Positions 25,730-33,821 of a stretch of 64,000 bases of DNA are shown one piece after another. The position numbers were made by a program, and so were the translations under genes. Position 1 is the stretch's first letter. Each line of letters opens with the position of its first letter. The notes below the pieces were generated by a model. The model was not told the DNA's origin, did no database searches, and worked only from the letters and a program-made list of their open reading frames with translations. The DNA lies in the NCBI RefSeq assembly GCF_014202475.1, contig NZ_JACHGV010000006.1, forward strand, positions 1 to 64,000, given 5' to 3'. The DNA is from Streptomyces paradoxus (GTDB lineage: Bacteria; Actinomycetota; Actinomycetes; Streptomycetales; Streptomycetaceae).

Positions 25730-28700
25730 GGGGTTGCGGACGCCGGGCGTTTGAACATCCTGGTCGCCGTGATCTCACTGTGTACGGCTTCCCCGGCGGG
25801 AGCCTCACGCGGCAGACCCGGGCGGAGGTGTTCCTCGACGCTGATGTACTTGAGGCCCGCCCTCAGGTCCGCGTCATTGCGCATACGGATGACCAGGGGG
25901 AACTCGGCCAGCGCGGTGGTGTCGAACAGGCCCGTGGTGTACAGGAGCTGGACGCCCAGGGCATCCGACACCGCCCGCTGGAGTTCCAGCAGGTACGTGG
26001 CGTTGGCGCGGCCGATGGGGTTGTCGAGGAACAGCGTGCCGGCGTGCCGGTGCTTGTCGCGGCCCCGGTCGTTCGAGCGCAGCGCGGCCATCGTGCAGTA
26101 GAGGGCGATGGCCGCGGTGAGGAGCTGCCCGCCGGAGAAGACGTCGCCCATCTGCCCGACGGGGACGCGCTCGGCGCGCAGCACCGCGTCCGGCTTGAGG
26201 ATCTCGACGGCGACGCCCTTGGGCTGCAGGGCGGCGGCGACACCCCGCAGCAGCAGGGACATGCCGTCGCGGCGCAGGTCGGAGTTCTTCTTGACGGCGG
26301 CGCGGGTCGCCTCGTCGATGACCTCGCCGAGCCGCTCGGTGAGTGTGGCCTGGTCGGGCTCCTCGAAGCGGATGCGGAGGAACTCCTGCCCGGACCATTC
26401 GCCGAGGCCTTCCGGAAGCCGGGAGAGCCGCTGGGCGGAGCGCAGGGTGGCCAGGGCCGACTCGACGAGGCCGCGCAGGCGGTCCACGATCGAGTCGCGG
26501 TTGCGCTCCAGCTGCTCCAGTTCGTCGGTCAGGACGCGGAGCCGGGGCGCGAAGGCGTCCGCCCACTTCTGCGCGTGCTCGGGCAGAGCAGAGGCGGGCA
26601 GTTCGCGGATCTGCTGACGGGCCGGGGTGCGGACCTGCTCGTAGCGCGTGGAGTTGGCGTGCCGGACGAGGATGTCGCTTGCCTCGCGCACGGCGGACTC
26701 GGCGGCGGACAGGTCGGCGGCGCAGCCACGCAGGGAGCGGCGGGCCTCGGCGGCCGCCTGCCGGGCCTCCTCCGTGGTGCCGGGGTAGGGCTCGGGCTCT
26801 TCGTGCTCCTCGTCCGTGGTGTGCTCGCGCAGCAGGTCGCGGAGCATGGCGGCGATCTCGTCGAAGCCGCTCGCCGCGTCCTCGGCGGCGCGGTGGGCGT
26901 CGAGGAGTTCGGCATGCGCCTCCCGGGCCCGGTCGAGCGCCTCGGTGTGGGAGGCGAGTTCGGCCGTGGCGGTGCGCAGCAGGCTCTGCGCGTGCTCGGC
27001 GTCGCTGGGCTGGAGGTCCTCGGGGAGGTCGGTGTGGGCTTCGCCGTCCTCGGGAGCGAGCCGCTCGGCCTCGCCGCGCAGCCGTCCGAGCTGCTCGCTC
27101 GCGGTCGACATCCGGGTCTCCAGGAGCTGCACCAGTTCCTCGGCGCGGGCCGCGGCGGCCTGGCGGCTGGGCCCGTCGGAGCCGTCGGGGGATTCGAGGA
27201 GCTGCTCGGCGCGCGTACGGACCTTGTTGCTGAGCCGGTCCAGCTCCGCGCGGGCCGCGCTCTCGTCGCTCTCGGCACGGGCCTGCTCGGCGCGCAGGTC
27301 GGCGCCCACGCCCACCTTCTCGTACACCTGGGACGCGGCGCGGTAGGCCTCGCGCAGGGCGGGCAGGGAGGCCTTGGGGGTCTGGGCGTCGTCCTCGGGT
27401 ACGTCGTCGGGGGCCCCGGCGATCTCCGAGCGCTCGGCGCGCAGCGCGCGGGCGGTGCGGCGGGTGTCGTCGGCGGCGCGCTGGGCGGCACGCCGGTCCT
27501 CGTCGGCGGCCCGGGCCCGCTCCAGGCAGGCCTGGGCGCTCGCCTCGGACTCGGCCGCCTCGTCGGCCAGTTCGCGGAGCTTCACCTGCCAGCCGGCCCG
27601 CTCGCGCAGCCGGAAGGCGAGCCCGGCGAGGGCGTCGGCGGAGCGGCGGGCCTTCTGGGCGGCTTCCTGGCGCTCGTCCCGGACGCGCGCGGCCTCGGCG
27701 GCGACCTCGTCCGCCTCGGCCCGCACGGTGCGGGCCTCGGCCAGTTCGGCCTCCGACTCCTCGGCGAACGTCCGGGCGGCGTGGGCCGCCTGGGTCAGTT
27801 CGGCGAGCCGGCCTGCGGGGCAGCCGGTGCGCCAGGAGGCGAGCCGGGCTGCCAGCTCGCGGTCCTTGCCGAGCCGGGCGGCGAGCGTGCGGATCTCCTC
27901 GTCCCGCTCGGTCGCCCGGGCGCGCAGGGCCTGCCGCTCCTCGTCCGCGGCGTGCTCGTCGTGCATGGCTGGGTTCGGCGGCACGAGGAACACGTCGCCG
28001 CTGTCGCTGTCCGGCGCCGGGGTCGGGGCGAGCAGGGCGGCGGCGGTGCCGACCGCCACGGCGGAGCGGGGCAACAGCGCGGCGTCGCCCAGCGCCTCCC
28101 GGGCCCGGGCGTGGGAGTCCGGATCGGTGATGATCACGCCGTCGACGAGTTCGGGCCGGGCGGCCAGCACGCGTGCGTGGTCGGCCGGGTCGACGGCCTG
28201 GGCGAGGTAGCGCCAGCCGGGCAGCGCGGGGATGCTGTGCTCGCCGAGGAACTCGACCGTGGCGAGCACGTCCGGGCCGGGCGGCAGCAGCCCGCCGTCG
28301 CCGAGCGCGCCGAGGATGCGGGAGTCGTCGGCGGCGGCCGTACGCAGCTCGAACAGCTGACGCTCGGCGGAGGAGACGGAGTCGTCGAGCAGGACGCGCA
28401 GGTCGTCGGCGAAGCGGTCGAGCTCCTCCGCGGTGAGCCCCTGCTCGCCGGGGGCCGCGTGCGTGACCGGCTCGCTGTCGGTGCCGTGGCGGGGTTGCGG
28501 GATGCCCGGGCGGGGCTCCGGGGTGAGGCTGAGCAGTTCCGCCAGCCGCTCCTCCGCCGCGAGTGCCTCGGCGGTGCGGCGCTCGGCCTCGTACGACCGC
28601 TCCGCCGCGGTCGCCGCGTCGGCCGCGCGGGCCGCGGTCAGCTCGGCGCGGTTCTCGGCGGAAGCGGCTTCGCGAGCGTGCTCCGTGGCCCGGCGGGACG

Positions 28701-30363
28701 CCTCGCGGGCCGAGTCCCAGGCCGCGACGGCGGCCTTCTCGGCGTCGCTGGCGGCCAGGGCGGCCCGGGCCGGGTCGGCGTCGGGCGCGGAGTCGTCGAG
28801 CCAGCCGGCCCGTACCGCCTCGGCGGTCTCCTGCTCGACCTCGGCGAGGCGCTGCTTGAGGTGACCGGCCTCGCTGCGGGCGCGCTGCGCCTGCGTCGCG
28901 GCGGCGGTGGAGTCGCGGTAGGCCGCGTCGCTGACCTCCTGGAGGGCGGCGGAGCGCTCCTCCTCCTCGTTGGCGTGGCTCTCCGCCTTCTCCGCGGCCG
29001 CGTGCAGGGCCCGTACGAGGTCGACGGCGGCCTTGGAGCGGGCGGCCAATGCCGGGGCGGCGTCCCGCTCGGCCTCCTGGATCGCGGCGGACACGCGGGT
29101 GACGCGGTCGGAGGCGGCGCGGTGGCGCAGCACGGCCTCGGCGGCCTGCCACGCCGCGTACAGCGTGCGGGCGTCGGCGAGCTCGCGCTTCTGCGCGGCG
29201 GCGGACTTCTCTGCCCCGGCGAGCGCCAGCGAGGCGTGCCGGTAGGCGAGTTCGGCGGAGATGAGCGCGCTGCGCTCGCGGGCCGCCTCGGCGTGTGTGA
29301 CGGCGTACGCGGCGGCGGTGACGCGCTGGGCCAGGTCGGCGGCCCGCACGCGCTCCCGCACCCCGCGCGCGGAGAGCCGGCGGGCCAGGGTCCGGGTACG
29401 GCGCTCGGCCCCGGCGTGGACGTCACGCGCGCGTGAGCGGGCCTCGGCGGCCTCCACGATGCGTCCGAGAAGGTCGACGGACCCGGCGGTGAAGTCGCGT
29501 TCGGCGATCAGCTCGGCGCGCCGGCCCAGCTTGTTGCCGAAGCCGCTGACCAGGTCGGCGAGCCCGTCGGTGTCGCGGGTGTCGGTGACGGCACGCAGCA
29601 GCAGATCGGTGAAGTCGGCGTCCTTCTTGACCGCGAAGAGACCGGCGGCCTCACCTTCGTCGGCGTTCATCTCGCGCTGGTAGCGGAAGAGTTCAGGGTC
29701 GAGGCCGAGGTCGCCGAGGTGCTCGATCCAGCGGTCGTGGATCTCCTCCCAGTGCACCTCCAGGTGCGGGTAGGTCTTGCCCGCCTCCGTGAGGGCGTCC
29801 CGGAAGCCCTTCATGGTGCGGCGCCGCCCGCGCGCACTGGACTGGCCCTCGCTGGGGGCCCGTACGGCGGTGGCCTCGGCCACGGGGAGGTTGTCGAGGC
29901 TCAGTCCGGGCCCGGGGCGGAAGGAGTACCAGGCCTCGGCGAACTTCCGCGGGTCGTTGGAGACCTGCCGCCCGCGCCACTCGCTGACCTTGCCGACGAC
30001 GACGCACTCGCCGGTCAGCACGTGCTGCCACTCCAGCGCGACGTGCCCGCAGTCGTCGGCGAGCAGGAACTTGCGCAGCACGCCGGAGCTGGCGCCGCCG
30101 AGGGTGTTGCGGTGGCCCGGCAGCATCACGGAGAAGATCAGCTTCAGCAGGACGGACTTGCCGCCGCCGTTCTCCAGGAAGAGCACGCCCGCGGGCGCCG
30201 GCCGGCGCGGCGGTCCGACGGGCTCCTCCTCGAAGAACTCCGCCTGCGCGGGGGCGGGATCCGGCACGGGTTCGCCCACCCCGCGCAGGTCAAGCACGGT
30301 GTCGGCGTAGCGCGCACCTGCGGGCCCGATGGAGTAGAGGCGGACCCGGGACAGCTCGTACAT
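25726..30363 (-). CDS. large SMC/MukB-like coiled-coil ATPase (MksB/JetC-type)
   Basis: Chromosome- or plasmid-organising ATPase of the SMC/Rad50/MukB superfamily, 1545 residues. Walker A (ENGGGKS, 64-70) lies at the N terminus, long Ala/Glu/Arg coiled-coil arms run about 250-670 and 800-1290, and a globular hinge-like domain sits at about 690-790 (around GEHSIPALPGWRYLAQAVD). The C-terminal head has the ABC signature SGGQLLTAAIALY (from 1410) and Walker B LFLDNPIG (1444-1451). The residue after the Walker B Asp is Asn1448, where SMC proteins have the catalytic Glu. Two smaller genes lie upstream in the same operon, as in MukFEB, MksFEB and Wadjet JetABC. It belongs with those systems; a RecN- or SbcC-type role is less likely. 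Confidence 0.85.
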   Translation of the reverse strand: MYELSRVRLYSIGPAGARYADTVLDLRGVGEPVPDPAPAQAEFFEEEPVGPPRRPAPAGVLFLENGGGKSVLLKLIFSVMLPGHRNTLGGASSGVLRKFLLADDCGHVALEWQHVLTGECVVVGKVSEWRGRQVSNDPRKFAEAWYSFRPGPGLSLDNLPVAEATAVRAPSEGQSSARGRRRTMKGFRDALTEAGKTYPHLEVHWEEIHDRWIEHLGDLGLDPELFRYQREMNADEGEAAGLFAVKKDADFTDLLLRAVTDTRDTDGLADLVSGFGNKLGRRAELIAERDFTAGSVDLLGRIVEAAEARSRARDVHAGAERRTRTLARRLSARGVRERVRAADLAQRVTAAAYAVTHAEAARERSALISAELAYRHASLALAGAEKSAAAQKRELADARTLYAAWQAAEAVLRHRAASDRVTRVSAAIQEAERDAAPALAARSKAAVDLVRALHAAAEKAESHANEEEERSAALQEVSDAAYRDSTAAATQAQRARSEAGHLKQRLAEVEQETAEAVRAGWLDDSAPDADPARAALAASDAEKAAVAAWDSAREASRRATEHAREAASAENRAELTAARAADAATAAERSYEAERRTAEALAAEERLAELLSLTPEPRPGIPQPRHGTDSEPVTHAAPGEQGLTAEELDRFADDLRVLLDDSVSSAERQLFELRTAAADDSRILGALGDGGLLPPGPDVLATVEFLGEHSIPALPGWRYLAQAVDPADHARVLAARPELVDGVIITDPDSHARAREALGDAALLPRSAVAVGTAAALLAPTPAPDSDSGDVFLVPPNPAMHDEHAADEERQALRARATERDEEIRTLAARLGKDRELAARLASWRTGCPAGRLAELTQAAHAARTFAEESEAELAEARTVRAEADEVAAEAARVRDERQEAAQKARRSADALAGLAFRLRERAGWQVKLRELADEAAESEASAQACLERARAADEDRRAAQRAADDTRRTARALRAERSEIAGAPDDVPEDDAQTPKASLPALREAYRAASQVYEKVGVGADLRAEQARAESDESAARAELDRLSNKVRTRAEQLLESPDGSDGPSRQAAAARAEELVQLLETRMSTASEQLGRLRGEAERLAPEDGEAHTDLPEDLQPSDAEHAQSLLRTATAELASHTEALDRAREAHAELLDAHRAAEDAASGFDEIAAMLRDLLREHTTDEEHEEPEPYPGTTEEARQAAAEARRSLRGCAADLSAAESAVREASDILVRHANSTRYEQVRTPARQQIRELPASALPEHAQKWADAFAPRLRVLTDELEQLERNRDSIVDRLRGLVESALATLRSAQRLSRLPEGLGEWSGQEFLRIRFEEPDQATLTERLGEVIDEATRAAVKKNSDLRRDGMSLLLRGVAAALQPKGVAVEILKPDAVLRAERVPVGQMGDVFSGGQLLTAAIALYCTMAALRSNDRGRDKHRHAGTLFLDNPIGRANATYLLELQRAVSDALGVQLLYTTGLFDTTALAEFPLVIRMRNDADLRAGLKYISVEEHLRPGLPREAPAGEAVHSEITATRMFKRPASATP

Positions 30364-30399
30364 GGCGGACTCTCGTAAGCCTTCTCAGAAAAGGGACGT

Positions 30400-31281
30400 T
30401 CAGGAGGAGTGGAACGGCAGTCCGGCGTCGGCGACCAGCTCCAGGTCGTCGCTCTCCTCGGGGGGCAGCAGCGTCGGTGTGCCGTCGGTGACCGGGACGA
30501 CGCCCAGCTCCAGCAGTTCGGCCAGGGCGGCGCTGCCGGCCAGGTCGCGGACCTGGAGCTGGTAGCGCGCCGTCGTGCGGTACGTGCCGCCGTGGTCGTC
30601 GCCGGTGCGCTGGAGGAATCCGGAGTCGGTGAGGAACGCGACGGCCTTGGCGACGATGCCGGTGGTCGAACCGGCGAGCCGGCGCGCGTCCTTGGTGGCG
30701 CCGGTGGCGCTGCGCCGCACCCAGATCCGCCAGGCGGCCTCCAGGCCGGGCGCGTCGGTCGCCGGGTCGGTGTTCTCGCCCTGCTCCTCGGCGCGCTCCT
30801 CCAGCCGGCGGCAGGCCTGGCGCACGAAGGCGTCGACGCCGTTGACCGTGACCCGGCCGATGTAGCCGTCGTCGGCGAGGTCCTCGGGGCGCGGGAACGC
30901 CAGGGCGGCGACGGCGAGATGGGCGAGACCGTGCAGGAACCGGTCGCCGCCGTCGGCGGACGTACGACGCGCGTAGTCGCCCATGCGGACGGCGAACACC
31001 GAGTCCTCCGCGGCGGTCACGGCCATGCCCGCGCGCGGGGACACCTCCAGGACGATCAGTCCCAGGCCGGTCGCCACGGCGTCCGCGAGCCGCGCGAACG
31101 GCGGGTCCTCGCGGTAGCGCCGCAGCAGGTCGGCGTACTCCTGGTCACGGGCGGGCTGCAGCTTGGGCTGCAGGCCGAAGGACACGAGCCGGGCCGCGTC
31201 GGCGGCGTCGGCGGGAGTGACGGCGGCGCCGGCCGCCGGGGCCGGTCCGTCCGGCTCGCTCCACTCGACATGCTCGCTCAC
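30400..31281 (-). CDS. MksE/JetB-like partner of the SMC-type ATPase
   Basis: Second gene of the SMC operon, 293 residues. No named domain is obvious, but it has the size, position and winged-helix-like helical content (TTGIVAKAVAFLTDSGFLQRTG followed by RYQLQVRDLAG) expected of MukE/MksE/JetB-type kleisin-associated proteins. GTG 31281 is chosen because AAGGAG lies 8 bp upstream; the upstream GTG at 31302 is less well placed. The gene starts 31 bp after the previous gene and ends 36 bp before the SMC-like gene. Assignment rests mainly on context. Confidence 0.7.
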   Translation of the reverse strand: MSEHVEWSEPDGPAPAAGAAVTPADAADAARLVSFGLQPKLQPARDQEYADLLRRYREDPPFARLADAVATGLGLIVLEVSPRAGMAVTAAEDSVFAVRMGDYARRTSADGGDRFLHGLAHLAVAALAFPRPEDLADDGYIGRVTVNGVDAFVRQACRRLEERAEEQGENTDPATDAPGLEAAWRIWVRRSATGATKDARRLAGSTTGIVAKAVAFLTDSGFLQRTGDDHGGTYRTTARYQLQVRDLAGSAALAELLELGVVPVTDGTPTLLPPEESDDLELVADAGLPFHSS

Positions 31282-31312
31282 GGTCGGGACTCCTTGTGCC
31301 ACTCGTACTGAC

Positions 31313-32839
31313 TCATGCTGCTTCCGTCCGGTCCGCCGCCATCCCCGCCGCGTCCAGCAGCGCGGTGCCCACGATCAGGTCCGCCCCTCCGAACTCCGGA
31401 TCGTCGAGCTCGGTCCCGTCGTCCACGGCGAACAGCAGCTTCTGCTCGCCCTGGCGATAGGCCGTGCCGACCGGCGGGCTGGCGGCGTGCACCGCCATCA
31501 GGGCCACCAGGTAGGGCAGCTCGGGATCCTGCCGCCGGGCGTCGGCGAGCAGCCCCGACAACCGGCGCGGCGCGTCCGCCGGCAGGTCGAGCAGCTCCTG
31601 CGCCGCCGCCAGCTGCTCCTCGCTGAACCGGCTGTCGTCCGGTGTGGCGATCAGGTCGGGCTCCGGCATCTCCGCACCCAGGTGCTCGCGCTCCGCCGGC
31701 GGCGTCAGCAGTATGTCGACCAGGTCGCCGACCCGGACGGAGAACGGCGTGCGCAGCCCGGTGCCGCGGCCGAAGAAGGCGTCGGTGACGCGGACGGCCT
31801 GCTCCAGCGGCAGCGGCAGCACGGGCGAGAGGAGATGCCCGTACAGGTCCGTCCCCGAGGTCGTCATCGGGGTGGCGAAGGCCTGCCGGTCCTGCTCGGC
31901 GCGGAACAGCGGCCCGGCCTCCAGCAGCCGGGACTGCAGCTGGGTGTGCCGGCGGATGCAGTCCTTGACGATGTCGACGAGCTCGGCGGCGCGGCGCTTC
32001 TGCTCCGGGTCCTCGGACTCGTCACGGGCCTTGCGGATGTTGGTGAGGATCGCGTTCTCGTGGCGGTAGCGGTCGGCTACGTGCTCCAGCGCCTCGGCGA
32101 TCATGTCGGGCACGGTGGACAGCCAGTCCACCGCGCGCACGTTGCGCCGGGTCGCGTCCAGGGCGCGGCGCAGGGTCTCCGAGTACTGCACGGTGCGGTA
32201 GCGGGCCTGTTCGGCCGCGAGCTGGGCGTCGGCGAGCCGGCCGCGGCTGATCAGAACCTCCAGCTTGACCTCGGCGGCGATCTGCGCGCTGGTGACGTCC
32301 GTGTCGAGGGCGCCGACGAGGACGTTGACCGCCTCGTCGGTCGTACGAAGGTAGACCGTGCCGCCGGGGCCGGGGACCTCCTCGATCAGCTTGAAGTCGT
32401 AGTCGCGGCGCACATAGGTGCCGTCCGCACCGAACGTGCCGTACACCGCGCGGAAGCCGCGGTCGACGCTGCCGACGTTGATCAGGTTCTCCAGGACCCA
32501 GCGGGCCACCCGCTCGTGCTCGGCGGCGGGCCGCTGCGGCGCCTGGGCGGCGATGCGCGGGATGAGCCGGGCGACGATCTGGTCGTGGTCGGCGCCCGTG
32601 TCGAAGTCCATGTTCAGGGTGACCAGGTCGATGGCCGCGAGGGCGACCTCCGCCATGCCGTACACCGAGTACTCGCCGGCCAGGTTAGCCTTGCGCGCGT
32701 CCAGGTCGTGCAGCGGCGCGGTGCAGGCGAGCGCGCGCAGCCGCCGCGCCAGGCCCTCGTCGGCGGCCGGCCCCGGGGCGGGGCGCGGCCCCGCGCTGAG
32801 CTGGGGCGGAACGCTGTCCGTCGATGCAGGCGAAGTCAC
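31313..32839 (-). CDS. MksF/JetA-like kleisin-type partner of the SMC-type ATPase
   Basis: First gene of the SMC operon, about 508 residues, mostly helical. The central segment AEHERVARWVLENLINVGS and the long helices around LRRALDATRRNVRAVDWLSTVPDMI resemble MukF/MksF/JetA proteins, which bridge the SMC heads. A C-terminal winged-helix-like domain would contact the ATPase head. GTG 32839 is the chosen start; a TTG at 32869 would add ten residues. Neither has a strong ribosome-binding site. The family call is by length, order and helical pattern, not by a diagnostic motif. Confidence 0.68.
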   Translation of the reverse strand: MTSPASTDSVPPQLSAGPRPAPGPAADEGLARRLRALACTAPLHDLDARKANLAGEYSVYGMAEVALAAIDLVTLNMDFDTGADHDQIVARLIPRIAAQAPQRPAAEHERVARWVLENLINVGSVDRGFRAVYGTFGADGTYVRRDYDFKLIEEVPGPGGTVYLRTTDEAVNVLVGALDTDVTSAQIAAEVKLEVLISRGRLADAQLAAEQARYRTVQYSETLRRALDATRRNVRAVDWLSTVPDMIAEALEHVADRYRHENAILTNIRKARDESEDPEQKRRAAELVDIVKDCIRRHTQLQSRLLEAGPLFRAEQDRQAFATPMTTSGTDLYGHLLSPVLPLPLEQAVRVTDAFFGRGTGLRTPFSVRVGDLVDILLTPPAEREHLGAEMPEPDLIATPDDSRFSEEQLAAAQELLDLPADAPRRLSGLLADARRQDPELPYLVALMAVHAASPPVGTAYRQGEQKLLFAVDDGTELDDPEFGGADLIVGTALLDAAGMAADRTEAA

Positions 32840-32954
32840 GGTGCACAGACTAGGTCCTGGGTCTGACAACCACCCAAACGACGCGGTACGCCCCCTGCGC
32901 CGCTGCCCTCATCCGTCCCCGACCGCCACACTCACCTGTCCTCAACCGGCGTCC

Positions 32955-33650
32955 TCACCCGTCCTCGCCGACCCGCCGCCGGTACACCTCGACCACGCGC
33001 TCCAGCGAGTCGTCGAGGTACCCGGCGAGCAGGCGCTCGGCCTTCCCCCGCTCCCCTTCCTGAAGAGCCTCCAGAATCGCGACATTTCGCGCGATGTACG
33101 GCTCGTGCAGGCGCTGCGGCTCATCCACCACGTGGAAGGCCAGCCGCAGTTCGGCGAAGACGCTGCGCATCAGCTCGGCGGTGCGCTCGCTCGCGGCGAG
33201 GGCGACCAGTTCCCGGTGGAAGTGGATGTTGGCCGTACCCACACCATTCCAGTCACCTTCACGGGCCGCCCGGCGCCCCTCCTCCACGGCGCCGGCGAGC
33301 CCGTCGAGGCCGTACGGGGGCTCGCCCAGGCCGCGCACGACGGCGCACTCGACGAGCCGCCGGGTGCGGTAGATGTCCTCGACGTCCTCCACGGTCAGGA
33401 CCCGGACGAAGACGCCCCGGTTCAGCTCGTGGACGAGCAGACGCTCGTGCGTGAGCAGCCGGAACGCCTCGCGCAGCGTGTTGCGGGAGACGCCGAGGGC
33501 GCCGCCGATGCTGTCCTCCGACAGGCGGGTGCCGGGAGGGAAGTAGCCCTCGGCGATCCGGCTCCTGAGGATGTCCGAGACCCGCTCCGCGGTACTGGTG
33601 CGGCCCAGGAGAGCCCGGTCGTCGGCGAGGTCCTTCAGCTGCTCTGCCAT
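32955..33650 (-). CDS. GntR-family regulator, FadR subfamily (FCD domain)
   Basis: DNA-binding regulator with an N-terminal winged helix (AERVSDILRSRIAEGYFPPGTRLSEDSIGGALGVSRNTLREAF, residues about 20-65) and a C-terminal FCD ligand domain containing the metal-site region ANIHFHRELVALA. Length 231 residues. Start 33650 (MAEQLKD) is conventional for the family; ATG 33689 is possible. It is divergent from the transporter-YcsI-PxpABC operon and very probably represses it, with 5-oxoproline or a related acid as effector. The palindrome at 33700-33716 is a candidate operator for both. It lies 115 bp upstream of the SMC operon on the same strand, so weak read-through is possible. Confidence 0.92.
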   Translation of the reverse strand: MAEQLKDLADDRALLGRTSTAERVSDILRSRIAEGYFPPGTRLSEDSIGGALGVSRNTLREAFRLLTHERLLVHELNRGVFVRVLTVEDVEDIYRTRRLVECAVVRGLGEPPYGLDGLAGAVEEGRRAAREGDWNGVGTANIHFHRELVALAASERTAELMRSVFAELRLAFHVVDEPQRLHEPYIARNVAILEALQEGERGKAERLLAGYLDDSLERVVEVYRRRVGEDG

Positions 33651-33699
33651 GCCGGAATTCAATCGCAGATCCCAAGAACGAACCAACATGGGTATTGAG

Positions 33700-33716
33700 G
33701 GATCGTTGAACAATCC
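33700..33716. promoter_or_regulatory. candidate operator of the GntR regulator
   Basis: GGATCGTTGAACAATCC is a 17-bp palindrome about a central G with one mismatched pair. It lies between the divergent GntR gene and the transporter gene, 50 bp before one start and about 105 bp before the other. FadR-type regulators bind such 15-17-bp palindromes. Function is inferred from position. Confidence 0.6.
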
Positions 33717-33821
33717 TCTACGGTGCTACGCACGGCGTCGCTCCCCCACCGCGGCGCCGACCGCTTCCGCACGGCACGGCTCACCCCGAAGCACCCTCCG
33801 TCCTCCCACTGCGAGGTGCCC

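Noticed and set aside
24361..29436. 1691-residue plus-strand open frame
   Set aside because: It first runs out of frame through the permease gene and then antisense to the SMC-like gene; it has no domain pattern.
25726..33650. Complete Wadjet defence system
   Set aside because: No JetD-type nuclease gene is present upstream or downstream, so only a Wadjet-like or Mks-like condensin is supported.
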